Source: Phenylobacterium sp. J426 (lineage in GTDB: Bacteria > Pseudomonadota > Alphaproteobacteria > Caulobacterales > Caulobacteraceae). Taken from it: a stretch of 64,000 bases of DNA. Made by a program: the position numbers and the translations under genes. The DNA lies in NCBI RefSeq assembly GCF_024699945.1, contig NZ_JAJOMY010000002.1, positions 124,001-188,000 of the forward strand. Reading direction: 5' to 3'. The stretch's first letter is position 1. Each line of letters starts with the position of its first letter. The notes below the pieces were generated by a model. The model ran no database searches. It was not told where the DNA came from and worked only from the letters and a program-made list of their open reading frames with translations. Positions 39,585 through 48,341 of this stretch are shown here, one piece after another.

Positions 39585-40159
39585 ACGGAAGAGCCGCGGC
39601 GTGAGCGTAAGGCGCCCGTTCAATGATCATTTGATGGTGCGCCGCCGAAGGACTTTAGCGAGGAGCCAGCGGGGCGAAACTGCCTGGAGTTAGCTCTGCA
39701 ACCGTCTAAGGCTTTCGCGCTCTCGCCGACAGCTCGGACCACTGGACAGGGTTAAGCAGGTCAGCAGACCGGTCGGTGGCGGGCCGTTGACTACTGAGGT
39801 GCGATGGGAGCGGCCTGCGGCGCTTCAACGTGTGATCTCTAGCGCTGCTGCATCCCCGCGCGAAATGGCCGCTGTGGACGGGCGCGCTCGACTGCCGCGA
39901 CGCCGAAAGCCGCCAGCCGTCTCCAGCTGGACGCGCGCGTTGACGCTGTTGGCGTCGAACTCACGCAACGCGCTCCCCGCTTCGGCAACGCGTCAAGGAC
40001 CGAGAAACGCTCCGCAGCCGCAACGCACGAGCGGCGTCGACGCCGTGGGTACCGTCCCCTCCTGCCGCCTGCCGCCCGCGTCGGCCGTTGGAAAGCCTTC
40101 TAGATGTGTGCACCAGCCCCTGCGTTCCGGGGAGCCAACGCGCCGTGCGCGGTGGGTCT
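39585..40159. other. Gene-free stretch
   Basis: About 575 bp between the sulfotransferase and the next gene. Frames on both strands are Arg/Pro-rich shadows with no family resemblance. No terminator with a T tract was seen. Confidence 0.4.
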
Positions 40160-40531
40160 TTAGACGCCCGCCTCGGACGACAGGTCCGCCTGCGCCATGG
40201 CAGCATCCGCAACGGTGGCTGAGGGATCGCCTCCTTTGGGAAGGCTGGCGGCTGCGGCGATGATGTCCGCATGCTCAGCTTCGCGGACGGCTCTTGCAAC
40301 GTTGAGACGGACGTAGACCGCAGCGCCTCTGTGGGCTGCTAACGTCGACCTGACAAGGTCGCAAGCGTCCGCAAGGCTCGGAGCCGGCGAACAGGCCAAG
40401 AGTTCGATGCCGCTCCTTCGCCGCCTCACAACAACGAGATTGCCTGCGATTGCCGGAAGAGCCGGCAATTCCGCCCGGCGGAACCGATAGAGCGCCCCTG
40501 AGGCGCCTGGAACATCAACGATCTCCTTCAT
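40160..40531 (-). CDS. Hypothetical protein
   Basis: 123 residues from the ATG at 40531 (or 127 from 40543). It begins MKEIVDVPGASGALYRFRRA and continues with a beta-rich part (NLVVVRRRRSGIELLAC) and an Ala-rich helical part. It looks like a conserved small alphaproteobacterial protein, but I cannot name a family. It follows rfbG in the same direction after 34 bp, so it may be transcribed with it. Confidence 0.55.
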   Translation of the reverse strand: MKEIVDVPGASGALYRFRRAELPALPAIAGNLVVVRRRRSGIELLACSPAPSLADACDLVRSTLAAHRGAAVYVRLNVARAVREAEHADIIAAAASLPKGGDPSATVADAAMAQADLSSEAGV

Positions 40532-40564
40532 GCCGCTCAGCATAGCCGCAGCACTTCGCCTGAG

Positions 40565-41650
40565 CTAGTCGACAGCCAACACGAGATCGCGCTCAGATGA
40601 CGGCCGGCCTTCGTAGGCCGCGATCTGCTCCTCGCACAAGGCGCGGGCGGCGATCCCTTCGCCCTGGCGCCGGTACCACTCCATGGTGAGCGTCACCGCC
40701 TCTGGCGCCTCCAGCCGGCTTTCGAAGCCAAGCGCCTCGCGCGCCAGGGTGGCGTCGATGGCCAGCGACTTCGCCTCGATCGAGTTCGGGTCCCGTTCGT
40801 GCCGCCACGGCTGCCCGCCCAGCGCCTCGACGCCGAGCGTCGCGAGTTCGCCCACGCTCACCGACGGGCCGCCGGGACGCGGGCCGAAGTTGAGCGCACG
40901 CGGGGTCTCGGGATCGCTGGCCAGGGACTCGAGGTGTCGGAAGTATCCCGCCAGGCAATCGAGCACGTGCTGCCAGGGTCGCGTGGCCTCAGGGTGGCGC
41001 AGCACGACGGCCTCGCCCGCCTGGGCCGCCCGAACGATGTCGGCCGTCAGGCGGTCGCGAGAGTAGTCGCCGCCGCCGATGACGTTGCCGCCGCGGGCAG
41101 TGCCCACAGGCACGCCCCAGGCGTCGAAGTAGGTCCGGGCGAAGCTCTGGACCACGATCTCCGTCGCCGCCTTGGACGCCGAATAGGGGTCCTTGCCGCC
41201 CAGCGGGTCCGCTTCCTGGAAGGCGCGTCCGGTCTCTGCATTGGCGTAGACCTTGTCCGAGGTGACCACCAGGACGGCCTTCAGCTCGGGCTGATCCCGC
41301 AGCGCCTGCAGCAGGTGAGCCGTGCCCATCACATTGGCCGAGAACGCGCCGACCGGATCCTCGATCGAGGTGCGCACGATGGCCTGGGCGGCCATGTGGA
41401 GCACGAGGTCGAAGGTGCGGCCGCTGACCGCCGCCGACACCGCGTGAGGGTTCCTCAGGTCGACGAAGCGCGACTCGATCAGTTCGTGGACGCCGGCCAA
41501 TTGGAACAGGCTGGGGGATTGGTCCGGCGGCAGGGCGAGACCCGTGACCTGAGCGCCCATCCGGGCCAGCCAGATCGAAGCCCAGGCGCCCTTGAAGCCG
41601 GTATGGCCGGTGAGCAGGACCCGCTTGCCGGCCCAGAAGTCGGAATTCAC
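40565..41650 (-). CDS. rfbG: CDP-glucose 4,6-dehydratase
   Basis: 361 residues of the extended short-chain dehydrogenase family. The NAD-binding motif is LLTGHTGFKGAWASIWL and the catalytic tyrosine lies in DPYSASKAATE. TARGGNVIGGGDYSRDRL is typical of RfbG. It converts CDP-glucose to CDP-4-keto-6-deoxyglucose. The GTG start overlaps the rfbF stop (GTGA), so the two are translationally coupled. A longer upstream frame is only the shadow of rfbF. Confidence 0.93.
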   Translation of the reverse strand: MNSDFWAGKRVLLTGHTGFKGAWASIWLARMGAQVTGLALPPDQSPSLFQLAGVHELIESRFVDLRNPHAVSAAVSGRTFDLVLHMAAQAIVRTSIEDPVGAFSANVMGTAHLLQALRDQPELKAVLVVTSDKVYANAETGRAFQEADPLGGKDPYSASKAATEIVVQSFARTYFDAWGVPVGTARGGNVIGGGDYSRDRLTADIVRAAQAGEAVVLRHPEATRPWQHVLDCLAGYFRHLESLASDPETPRALNFGPRPGGPSVSVGELATLGVEALGGQPWRHERDPNSIEAKSLAIDATLAREALGFESRLEAPEAVTLTMEWYRRQGEGIAARALCEEQIAAYEGRPSSERDLVLAVD

Positions 41651-42414
41651 CGCCGCCACGGCGCCTCCCCAGACGCCCAGAGGGCCTCGAGGTGGTTCTT
41701 GTCGCGCAGGGTGTCCATCGCCGCCCAGAAGCCATCGTGCCGGTAGGCCATCAGTTCGCCGTCTCTCGCGAGGCCTTCGAGGGGCGCCGCCTCCCAGGAG
41801 GTGGCGTCCCCGTCGATACGATCGATCACCTCCGGCTGCAGCACGAAGAAGCCGCCGTTGATGAGCCCGTTGTCGCCCGGCGGCTTCTCGGTGAACCGCT
41901 GGACCCGGCCCTCGGACAGTTCGAGCGCCCCGTATCGGCCAGGCGGCGCGACCGCCGTGATGGTGGCCGCCTTGCCATGGCTGCGGTGGAAATCGGCCAG
42001 GGCGCGCGGGTCCACATCGGACACGCCGTCGCCGTAGGTGAAGAAGAACGGCTCGCCGGGATCGAGATATTTCGCCACCCGCTTCAGGCGTCCGCCGGTC
42101 ATGGTCTCCGCGCCCGTCTCCACCAGGGTGACCCGCCACGGCTCGTGGTTGGTCGCGTGGTACTCGATCGATCCTCTGTCGAGGTCGACCGTCAGGTCGG
42201 CGCTGTGGAGCACGTAGTTGGCGAAGTACTCTTTGATCACATAGCCCTTGTAGCCAAGGCACACGACGAAGTCGTTGAAACCGGCCGCCGAGTAGAGCTT
42301 CATGATGTGCCACAAGATCGGCCGGCCGCCGATCTCGATCATCGGTTTCGGTTTGAGATGGCTTTCTTCCGAGATCCGGCTGCCAAGGCCACCGGCCAGA
42401 ATGACCGTCTTCAT
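41647..42414 (-). CDS. rfbF: Glucose-1-phosphate cytidylyltransferase
   Basis: 255 residues. The nucleotidyltransferase signature is ILAGGLGSRISEESHLKPKP, followed by MIEIGGRPILWHIMK. Later FFFTYGDGVSDVD carries metal-binding residues. It makes CDP-glucose from CTP and glucose 1-phosphate, the substrate of the following rfbG. No gene for the next CDP-sugar steps (rfbH or a CDP-sugar reductase) is in the window. Confidence 0.95.
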   Translation of the reverse strand: MKTVILAGGLGSRISEESHLKPKPMIEIGGRPILWHIMKLYSAAGFNDFVVCLGYKGYVIKEYFANYVLHSADLTVDLDRGSIEYHATNHEPWRVTLVETGAETMTGGRLKRVAKYLDPGEPFFFTYGDGVSDVDPRALADFHRSHGKAATITAVAPPGRYGALELSEGRVQRFTEKPPGDNGLINGGFFVLQPEVIDRIDGDATSWEAAPLEGLARDGELMAYRHDGFWAAMDTLRDKNHLEALWASGEAPWRR

Positions 42415-42501
42415 CCCGCCGATCCTTCCGTGTCTGGACCTAATGCATAACGAGGGCTTTGAACGAGAACCAGCGTGGCCGCGTCTCGAAGCGGGCGAGG
42501 G

Positions 42502-42753
42502 TCAATCGCGACGAGTGGCGATCTCATCCGCCAGGCGGGCGATTTCCGAAGGCGTGGCGCCGGGCGGCAACCGCTCGGCGGCGCGCGCAAAATCGTAGGC
42601 GATCATCTCAAGAAGTCCGGCGTCATCCGCGTTGAGCTCCCCCAGTATGGCTCGCAGATTGGCCTCGATCAGCGCGACGCCGGCGTCGTCGAACTGCCGC
42701 CCGAAGGCCTCCCGAAGACGCGCAATGACAAGATCGCTTGAAGCAGGGTTCAT
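42502..42753 (-). CDS. Small hypothetical protein
   Basis: 83 residues from the ATG at 42753. It reads as a helical, acidic protein with LREAFGRQFDDAGVALIEAN, EMIAYDFARAAERLPPG and a basic end. A longer frame to 42873 adds Arg/Cys-rich sequence unlikely to be coding. It lies upstream of rfbF in the same direction and is divergent from the FBPase gene. The function is unknown. Confidence 0.5.
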   Translation of the reverse strand: MNPASSDLVIARLREAFGRQFDDAGVALIEANLRAILGELNADDAGLLEMIAYDFARAAERLPPGATPSEIARLADEIATRRD

Positions 42754-42905
42754 GGACGCGAGAATAGCTTGAACAGAGAGGTGAGACTGCCCGATACAGC
42801 GACGCGCGCGTGCGGCAAAGAGGCTCGCCGGTTGGCCGGGGCCGTTCCTACACCGCGCAAGGCGCCGCTCCACCAGCCGGCGAGGCCATCTGATGGGAGA
42901 AAATC

Positions 42906-43868
42906 ATGCCGATCCGGCTAGAAGCGATCCTGCAGGACCAGGTCGACCATCCCGCCGTGCGTGACGTGTTGGCCGTTCTCGCCGATGCCTGCGCGGAGAT
43001 CAGCCGCCTTGTGCGCAGCGCGGCAGTGGCGGGCCAGTTGGGAGCCGCGGGCGTCGTCAACGTGCAACAGGAGGACCAGAAGGCGCTAGACGTCTTAACT
43101 GATGAGCTTCTCACCGCCCGTCTGATGGAATGCTCGGCTGTCGCGGCGCTCGCCTCGGAGGAGCAGGCGGACGCCGTCTGCACCGACCGCACGGGCGGTT
43201 GTCTCGTCGCATTTGATCCTCTCGACGGCTCAAGCAATGTCGACGTCAACGTCTCCGTCGGCACCATCTTTTCGCTGCGGCCAGCGCCAGACGGCCGGCC
43301 GGCGCATCCAGAAGATTTCCTCGGAGACGGGCGGGCGCAGCTGGCCGCAGGGTATGCGGTCTACGGCCCGCAGTCGATGCTTGTCATGAGCTTCGACGCA
43401 CGGGTGATGGCGTTCAGCCTCGATGAGGACGGCGCCTGGGTTCTCACGCATCCGGCGCTTGCGGTTCCCGTCGGCACGAAGGAGTTCGCCATCAACCTCT
43501 CCAATCGGCGGCATTGGCGAGCCCCTGTCATCAGTTACATCGAGGACTGCCTCGCTGGCCGCGACGGCCCCCGCGGGAAGGACTTCAACATGCGATGGGT
43601 GGGGTCGATGGTGGCTGATGTCCATCGCATCCTGATGCGTGGCGGCGTCTTCTTGTACCCCTGGGACGCCCGAGAGCCGGATCGGCCAGGGAAGCTACGC
43701 ATGCTCTATGAAGCCCACCCGATGGCGCTGCTTGTGGAGCGCGCCGGAGGTCGGGCCACCGACGGGGTGCGGCCGCTGCTGGAGCGTGTCCCGCCGAGCC
43801 TGCATGCGCGGACAGCTGTCGTGCTTGGCTCGGCTGACGAGGTCGAAAGAGTGCGCGACGTCGGCTGA
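42906..43868 (+). CDS. fbp: Fructose-1,6-bisphosphatase, class I
   Basis: 320 residues from the ATG at 42906 with GGGAG upstream. The metal and substrate motif FDPLDGSSNVDVNVSVGTIF is complete. NMRWVGSMVADVHRILMRGG and VFLYPWDAREP are also typical of class I enzymes. It hydrolyses fructose 1,6-bisphosphate to fructose 6-phosphate, feeding gluconeogenesis and hexose nucleotide synthesis. No other Calvin-cycle or glycolytic gene is nearby. Its place between two sugar-nucleotide and polysaccharide clusters suggests a supply role, which is an inference. Confidence 0.93.
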   Translation: MPIRLEAILQDQVDHPAVRDVLAVLADACAEISRLVRSAAVAGQLGAAGVVNVQQEDQKALDVLTDELLTARLMECSAVAALASEEQADAVCTDRTGGCLVAFDPLDGSSNVDVNVSVGTIFSLRPAPDGRPAHPEDFLGDGRAQLAAGYAVYGPQSMLVMSFDARVMAFSLDEDGAWVLTHPALAVPVGTKEFAINLSNRRHWRAPVISYIEDCLAGRDGPRGKDFNMRWVGSMVADVHRILMRGGVFLYPWDAREPDRPGKLRMLYEAHPMALLVERAGGRATDGVRPLLERVPPSLHARTAVVLGSADEVERVRDVG

Positions 43869-44412
43869 CGCCCGTACCAGCGCGCTGGCGTCACCCTCAG
43901 GTCCGTGGCGCCGCAGCCGACGTACGGTCTTGCGCGCCTACTATAGTCCGGATGGCGCGCGCCTCTCCAAGAGGCCCCCAATCCGCAGCGACGCCGCTTC
44001 TGTGATCCTGCGACGATGCGCCGGCGGGGCTGACGGCGTCCTACGCCCCTGCCCGCGCTTGCTGAGTGCGGCGCTGACGTCGCCCCAAGGGCGCCGGTCA
44101 ACCTCTCGGGGTCGTTCATCGCAATGCCGGACCTTGAGGCGAGCTCGGCCTCCCGCGCAGACTGGCAGATACCGCGCCGATCGGGTCGGCAAGACCGCAG
44201 GCGTAGAGCGCAGGCAGCGACGCCTCTCTCTCTGAGGCGACTTCTGACCTACGTATCCCCTGAGCGCAGGAGCCGGTTCTGGCTGCACGGCTTCGCCTTA
44301 CTCATTTTGAGCGTCAAGGCATCGAACTGTAGTTGCCTCGGAAGCAACCATTCACTACGAGACGCCATATCCAGGCTTGGCCATAGCGCTGAGGTCTAGG
44401 GGGAGTGGGCGT
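43869..44412. other. Intergenic region before the polysaccharide locus
   Basis: About 540 bp with no credible gene. The last 130 bp are A/T-richer and probably hold the promoter of the WecA-type gene. I could not assign defined promoter boxes. Confidence 0.4.
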
Positions 44413-45501
44413 ATGATCACGGAACGGGTGACACTGCTCGGAACAGCAACATCCGTAACGCCCGCCTTTATTTTCACCATTCTGTTGATGATTGCCTTCA
44501 TACCTGCCGCGCGGGTGCTCGGATTGGTGGACCGGCCCGACGGAGCCCGCAAGCGACATGGACGGCCGGTGCCGGTTGTCGGCGGCCTCGCGATCGCGGC
44601 GGCGGCGGCTTCTGTCTCGCTGGCGCTCGGCCAATCGGCGCTAGGGCTGACGATGGGCGCAGCCTTGTTGCTCGCCGCAGGCATGTTGGACGACAAGCTC
44701 GACCTGTCGTGGAAGCTGCGATTCCCCGTCCAAGCCGTGGCTGCAGCCCTGATGATTGTCGGCGATCAACTGACCGTGACGAGCGTCGGACCCATCTTCA
44801 ACCTCCCCGACACCCCCCTTGGACCGTTCGCCTTCCCTCTAACCCTGCTCGGCGTGGTGGCGCTGATCAACGCCGTCAACATGACCGATGGGGTTGACGG
44901 TCTGGCAGGCGGCCTCGGCGCCGGGGCGCTGCTGATGTTCATGATCGCAGCCGCCGCGAAGGGGAATGCCGCGCTCGTCCTTGTGCTGGGGCCGCCGCTT
45001 GGCGCCGTGTCCGGCTTCCTGATGTGGAACCTCCGCTCGCCTTGGATGAAGCAGGCGCAGGTGTACCTCGGCAACTCCGGGAGCGAGTTCCTTGGCCTGC
45101 TGCTGGCTTGGGCGGCGCTCAATCTGACGCACAGTCCCGCCCATCCCGTGAGCCTCCTCCTCGTGCCCTTCTGCCTCGCACCTGCGCTGGCGGACAGCGT
45201 GGTGGTCATGCTCCGGCGGGCCGCAAACGGAGCCAACCCCTTTCGCGGCGATCGCGATCATCTCCACCACCTCTTGCTGGACGCAGGGTTCAGGGTCTCG
45301 ACGATCGTCGCCATGGTTTGTGGCGGGTCGCTGATGTTCGGGGCGCTCGCCGGCGCCCTGCTTGCTTTGGGCGCGCCGCAAGCCTGGCTCGGCGTCGGGT
45401 TCCTACTGCTAGTGTTTGCTCAGCTTGCCCTCACGTTCGACCGGGACTTGGCGGTTCGACGCCTGGCGCAGCTTCGGCGCGCGGGCCTCAAGACCGCCTG
45501 A
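44413..45501 (+). CDS. WecA/MraY-type undecaprenyl-phosphate sugar-1-phosphate transferase
   Basis: 362 residues with about ten hydrophobic segments. Family motifs are present: RKRHGRPVPVVGGLA, GMLDDKLDLSW (catalytic Asp pair), NAVNMTDGVDGLAGGLG and the HLHHLLL histidine motif. It starts polysaccharide synthesis by moving a sugar phosphate, usually GlcNAc-1-P, from UDP-sugar to the lipid carrier. The ATG at 44413 has GGGGGAG 7 nt upstream. It converges with the export operon and probably supplies it. Confidence 0.88.
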   Translation: MITERVTLLGTATSVTPAFIFTILLMIAFIPAARVLGLVDRPDGARKRHGRPVPVVGGLAIAAAAASVSLALGQSALGLTMGAALLLAAGMLDDKLDLSWKLRFPVQAVAAALMIVGDQLTVTSVGPIFNLPDTPLGPFAFPLTLLGVVALINAVNMTDGVDGLAGGLGAGALLMFMIAAAAKGNAALVLVLGPPLGAVSGFLMWNLRSPWMKQAQVYLGNSGSEFLGLLLAWAALNLTHSPAHPVSLLLVPFCLAPALADSVVVMLRRAANGANPFRGDRDHLHHLLLDAGFRVSTIVAMVCGGSLMFGALAGALLALGAPQAWLGVGFLLLVFAQLALTFDRDLAVRRLAQLRRAGLKTA

Positions 45502-45553
45502 GGTTCCGGCGCCTTTCGGCCTCCAGGCCGCCGCGTCGGATGGCGTGGCAGCC

Positions 45554-46840
45554 TCAGCGCTCGCGACGCTGCGGCGCGGCTGGCGTCGCTTCGGTGGCCG
45601 TCTGGCTTCGCAGGGCGATGAGGTACATTGCCATAGCGCCGCAGACGGTGAGTTCGCCCGGCGCATAAACGACGGGATAGATCCAGGACGTCAGTAGGAT
45701 GTAGACGACATAGTCGAGCAGCGCGCGGTCAAAGGCGTGCTCGGAAGCCTGCAACAGTGCGCAGAGCCTCAGAACTACGATGCAGAGGGCGGCGATCATG
45801 AGGGCGCCGACGAGGCCAAACTCAAATATGACGCCCAGCCAGCCGAGGTCGACGACGAAGAAGTAGGTCGTCTGAAGGATTTCGGCCATTCCGATGTCGC
45901 CAACGCGCGTGAGGTTGCCCACGCCCGTCACCCATCGCCAGGGTTCGGCGTTGAGGAAATCGATCGCCGCCTTAGCTTCAGCCTGCCGGGCCGTGAGGGA
46001 CCCTCCGAGCCGCGCAGCGAAATCCGCGCTGCCCAAGTACATGAGCGCGCTCGGCGTCGCCAATGCGGCCGCAAGGAGCAGCGACAACACCGCAGCCCAT
46101 CGCCAACGGCTTAGGCTGAGCGCCGCGCCGATCAACACCGCCCCGCTGGCTGCGGCGATCGACATTCGCGCCTTGTAGATGAACAGCAGCAGCAAGAAGC
46201 CCACGAGTAGGAGGGCTGCCGGCCAGAAGCGTCGACGCAACCACATATGGCGGTTGAGGGTGAAGAGGAGGAGCAGCCCGAAGAACATCGGCAGGTTGAT
46301 CCGAGGTCCGCGCTCAGGATCCCAAAGCAGGATTTTGGCCTCGATTGTGTTGGCCTGATAGGCGCTGGGCGGGAGGGTCAGCCAAAGGCCGACAAGAAGC
46401 AGGAAGGTGGCGACACCGAGCGTGAGCGCCACGCGGCGCAGGGTGTCCGCGGAAGGCCTCAGCCAGACCAGCAAGGCTGGGAGGCTGAACAGATAGGCGA
46501 AAGCCCAGACCTTGACCGTCGAGGCGGCCGCCCCGGGAAATGTGTTGCCGAGGACGATCTGGCTCATCCAGGGCGTCACCCCATAGATCCAAAGAAAGGT
46601 TATCAGAGCAAGCGCCCTGCCAGGAAAGCTGACCCGGGCCAGGCCGATCACCGTGAGGGGCAAGGTCAGCAGCGGCCAACCCTTCGAGAGCGCATAAAGC
46701 AGCGGGAGTTCGACCGTATATTGGAAGCTTTGGGCGAAGAGCGGCAACGCGACCAGCAGGATGATGCCAGCCAGCCGGCCCGCCTCAGGGACCGTCGGGA
46801 ACGGCACATTCGCCCGCGCGCCCTCGGACGTCATGGTCAT
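45554..46840 (-). CDS. Wzy/O-antigen ligase-like membrane polymerase
   Basis: 428 residues from the ATG at 46840, which overlaps the upstream glycosyltransferase stop (ATGA). Ten or more hydrophobic segments are visible, with a large periplasmic loop (AEPWRWVTGVGNLTRVGDIG) typical of Wzy/WaaL proteins. Such proteins join lipid-linked repeat units or ligate chains. Assignment is by topology and context and not by a strict motif. In Caulobacter a similar protein (HfsC) serves holdfast synthesis. Confidence 0.75.
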   Translation of the reverse strand: MTMTSEGARANVPFPTVPEAGRLAGIILLVALPLFAQSFQYTVELPLLYALSKGWPLLTLPLTVIGLARVSFPGRALALITFLWIYGVTPWMSQIVLGNTFPGAAASTVKVWAFAYLFSLPALLVWLRPSADTLRRVALTLGVATFLLLVGLWLTLPPSAYQANTIEAKILLWDPERGPRINLPMFFGLLLLFTLNRHMWLRRRFWPAALLLVGFLLLLFIYKARMSIAAASGAVLIGAALSLSRWRWAAVLSLLLAAALATPSALMYLGSADFAARLGGSLTARQAEAKAAIDFLNAEPWRWVTGVGNLTRVGDIGMAEILQTTYFFVVDLGWLGVIFEFGLVGALMIAALCIVVLRLCALLQASEHAFDRALLDYVVYILLTSWIYPVVYAPGELTVCGAMAMYLIALRSQTATEATPAAPQRRER

Positions 46841-47598
46841 TCGGCTGAGGACCGTCGCACCCAGCGCGCCTGCGCGGCGACCAAGATGACCGGCAGCGAT
46901 TCGATGAAGACCCTCCGGGCATGACCGCGCGGATTGGCGATCAACCGATGCAGCCATTCCAATCCCGCGCGTCGCCAGCCCGGCGGGGCGCGGCGGCGCA
47001 AGTCGACAAGGAATTCCAGCGCGGCGCCGACGCACAGGCCGACCCCGCTCGCGCCGCCGTGAGCGACGACACGTTCGGCGATCATCTCCGCCTGAGGCAT
47101 CCCGCAGATGAGAAAAACATAGTCCGCCGGCGCCTCGCAGACGTATCGCGCTGCGGCGTCGAGGGCGGCGTCATTCTCATAGAGGCCCATCGGCGGATCG
47201 AAGCGCCGGATGTCGCGCACGCCGTACAGACGCCGCAGCCGCGCCTCGAGTTCCGCTGAACCCCCAACGAGCACGATGGAAGATGCGGGCGTGATGACGC
47301 CTTGGAACAGGCGGGCGACCAAGTCGCTGCCCGTCACCGTGGGAAGACGAAATCCGAACAAGCGCTGAGCCAGCAGCTCGACGATCCGGCTGTCATTCAA
47401 GCTGAGCCAGGCCCCATCGAACGCCGGCGCCGCGCGCGCATCTCCGCGGTGCGCACGCACGATCCACTTCGAGTTCGGGGTCACGACATACTGGAAAGGC
47501 CGATCCCGCCGGGCAGCGGCCGATACTTGGGCGACAGCCGTATTGAGATCAATGACGTCGAAGCGAACGCCCAGGAAGCTGCGCGAGAAAGGGGTCAC
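46837..47598 (-). CDS. WecG/TagA/CpsF-family glycosyltransferase
   Basis: 253 residues from a GTG overlapping the Wza stop. It has FLGVRFDVIDLNTAVAQV, VVTPNSKWIV, the RLPTVTGSDLV segment, FLICGMPQAEMI and a VGAALEFLVDLRRRAPPGWR motif with the family's C-terminal membrane-associated region (GLEWLHRLIANP). These enzymes add the second sugar to the lipid-linked GlcNAc. HfsJ of the Caulobacter holdfast pathway is of this family. It lies between Wza and Wzy genes in one operon. Confidence 0.9.
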   Translation of the reverse strand: MTPFSRSFLGVRFDVIDLNTAVAQVSAAARRDRPFQYVVTPNSKWIVRAHRGDARAAPAFDGAWLSLNDSRIVELLAQRLFGFRLPTVTGSDLVARLFQGVITPASSIVLVGGSAELEARLRRLYGVRDIRRFDPPMGLYENDAALDAAARYVCEAPADYVFLICGMPQAEMIAERVVAHGGASGVGLCVGAALEFLVDLRRRAPPGWRRAGLEWLHRLIANPRGHARRVFIESLPVILVAAQARWVRRSSAE

Positions 47599-48341
47599 GG
47601 AGTATAGCCGCCGCCGACTGTGCGCGTGAGGTTCACTGAGCGCCCGAATGGCAAGGTGCGGTTTATGTACTGCTCGACCCAAAGGTTGATCTCCGCGATC
47701 CGGGTCCGGGGTACGAAGACGAGGTCCTCTGAGCGCAATTCTATATTCTCGCTGGCGGCGCCGCGCGAAACGAACCGTCGCAGGTCGATGGTCCTAAGAC
47801 TTGGCCGCCCGTCCGCCCGGACCCGTAGAATGACCACTTCGTCCATGCGACTTTCCGGCTGCAGCCCGCCGGCGAGCATCACCGCTTCCAGCACGGTGGC
47901 GCGTGGCGGGATCGGGTAGACGCCCGGCTTCTGCACGGCGCCTCCCACGACGATGCGTGCAGCGCGCGCTTCCGTGAGGCTGGCAACCAGTTCCGGGTTG
48001 ATCAGATGGCGTCCGGCCGCCGCAACGAGCGCGGCCTCCAGTTCGTCGACCCGCAGGCCTTGGGCCCTGACCCTTCCTGTCACTGCGCTAGCGACATAGC
48101 CGTCGGGTGCAACGATCAGCTCGCCGTTATTTTCCGGGGTTAGCCGGTACTCCACGCGCAACCGGTCGCCGGCTCCCAGCCGGTATTCCGCAGGCTCTGT
48201 AGTCCAGGCTGCAAATCCCGCCGGGTCCTGTTCCACGGGGGAGATCGACTGTGTCGTCGAGCAGGCGGCCAGAACTGCGCCCATGAGCAGCCCCAACCAA
48301 GGCGCAGCCCCGCGAGCGCGGGTCGAACGGCTCAGATCCAT
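47595..48341 (-). CDS. Wza-type outer-membrane polysaccharide export lipoprotein
   Basis: 248 residues with a lipoprotein signal ending LLMGAVLAACSTTQ (lipobox Cys). The polysaccharide export domain is LGAGDRLRVEYRLTPENN with a SLBB-like domain (VVGGAVQKPGVYPIPP, AGGLQPESRMDEVVILR). It should form the outer-membrane channel. It is shorter than E. coli Wza, like HfsD of Caulobacter. The start at 48341 overlaps the Wzc-like stop by 10 nt, and an ATG at 48353 is also possible. Confidence 0.9.
   Translation of the reverse strand: MDLSRSTRARGAAPWLGLLMGAVLAACSTTQSISPVEQDPAGFAAWTTEPAEYRLGAGDRLRVEYRLTPENNGELIVAPDGYVASAVTGRVRAQGLRVDELEAALVAAAGRHLINPELVASLTEARAARIVVGGAVQKPGVYPIPPRATVLEAVMLAGGLQPESRMDEVVILRVRADGRPSLRTIDLRRFVSRGAASENIELRSEDLVFVPRTRIAEINLWVEQYINRTLPFGRSVNLTRTVGGGYTP

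Noticed and set aside
39787..40263. A 158-codon plus-strand frame after the sulfotransferase
   Set aside because: It is Arg/Pro/Ser-rich and overlaps the better-supported minus-strand gene at 40160-40531.
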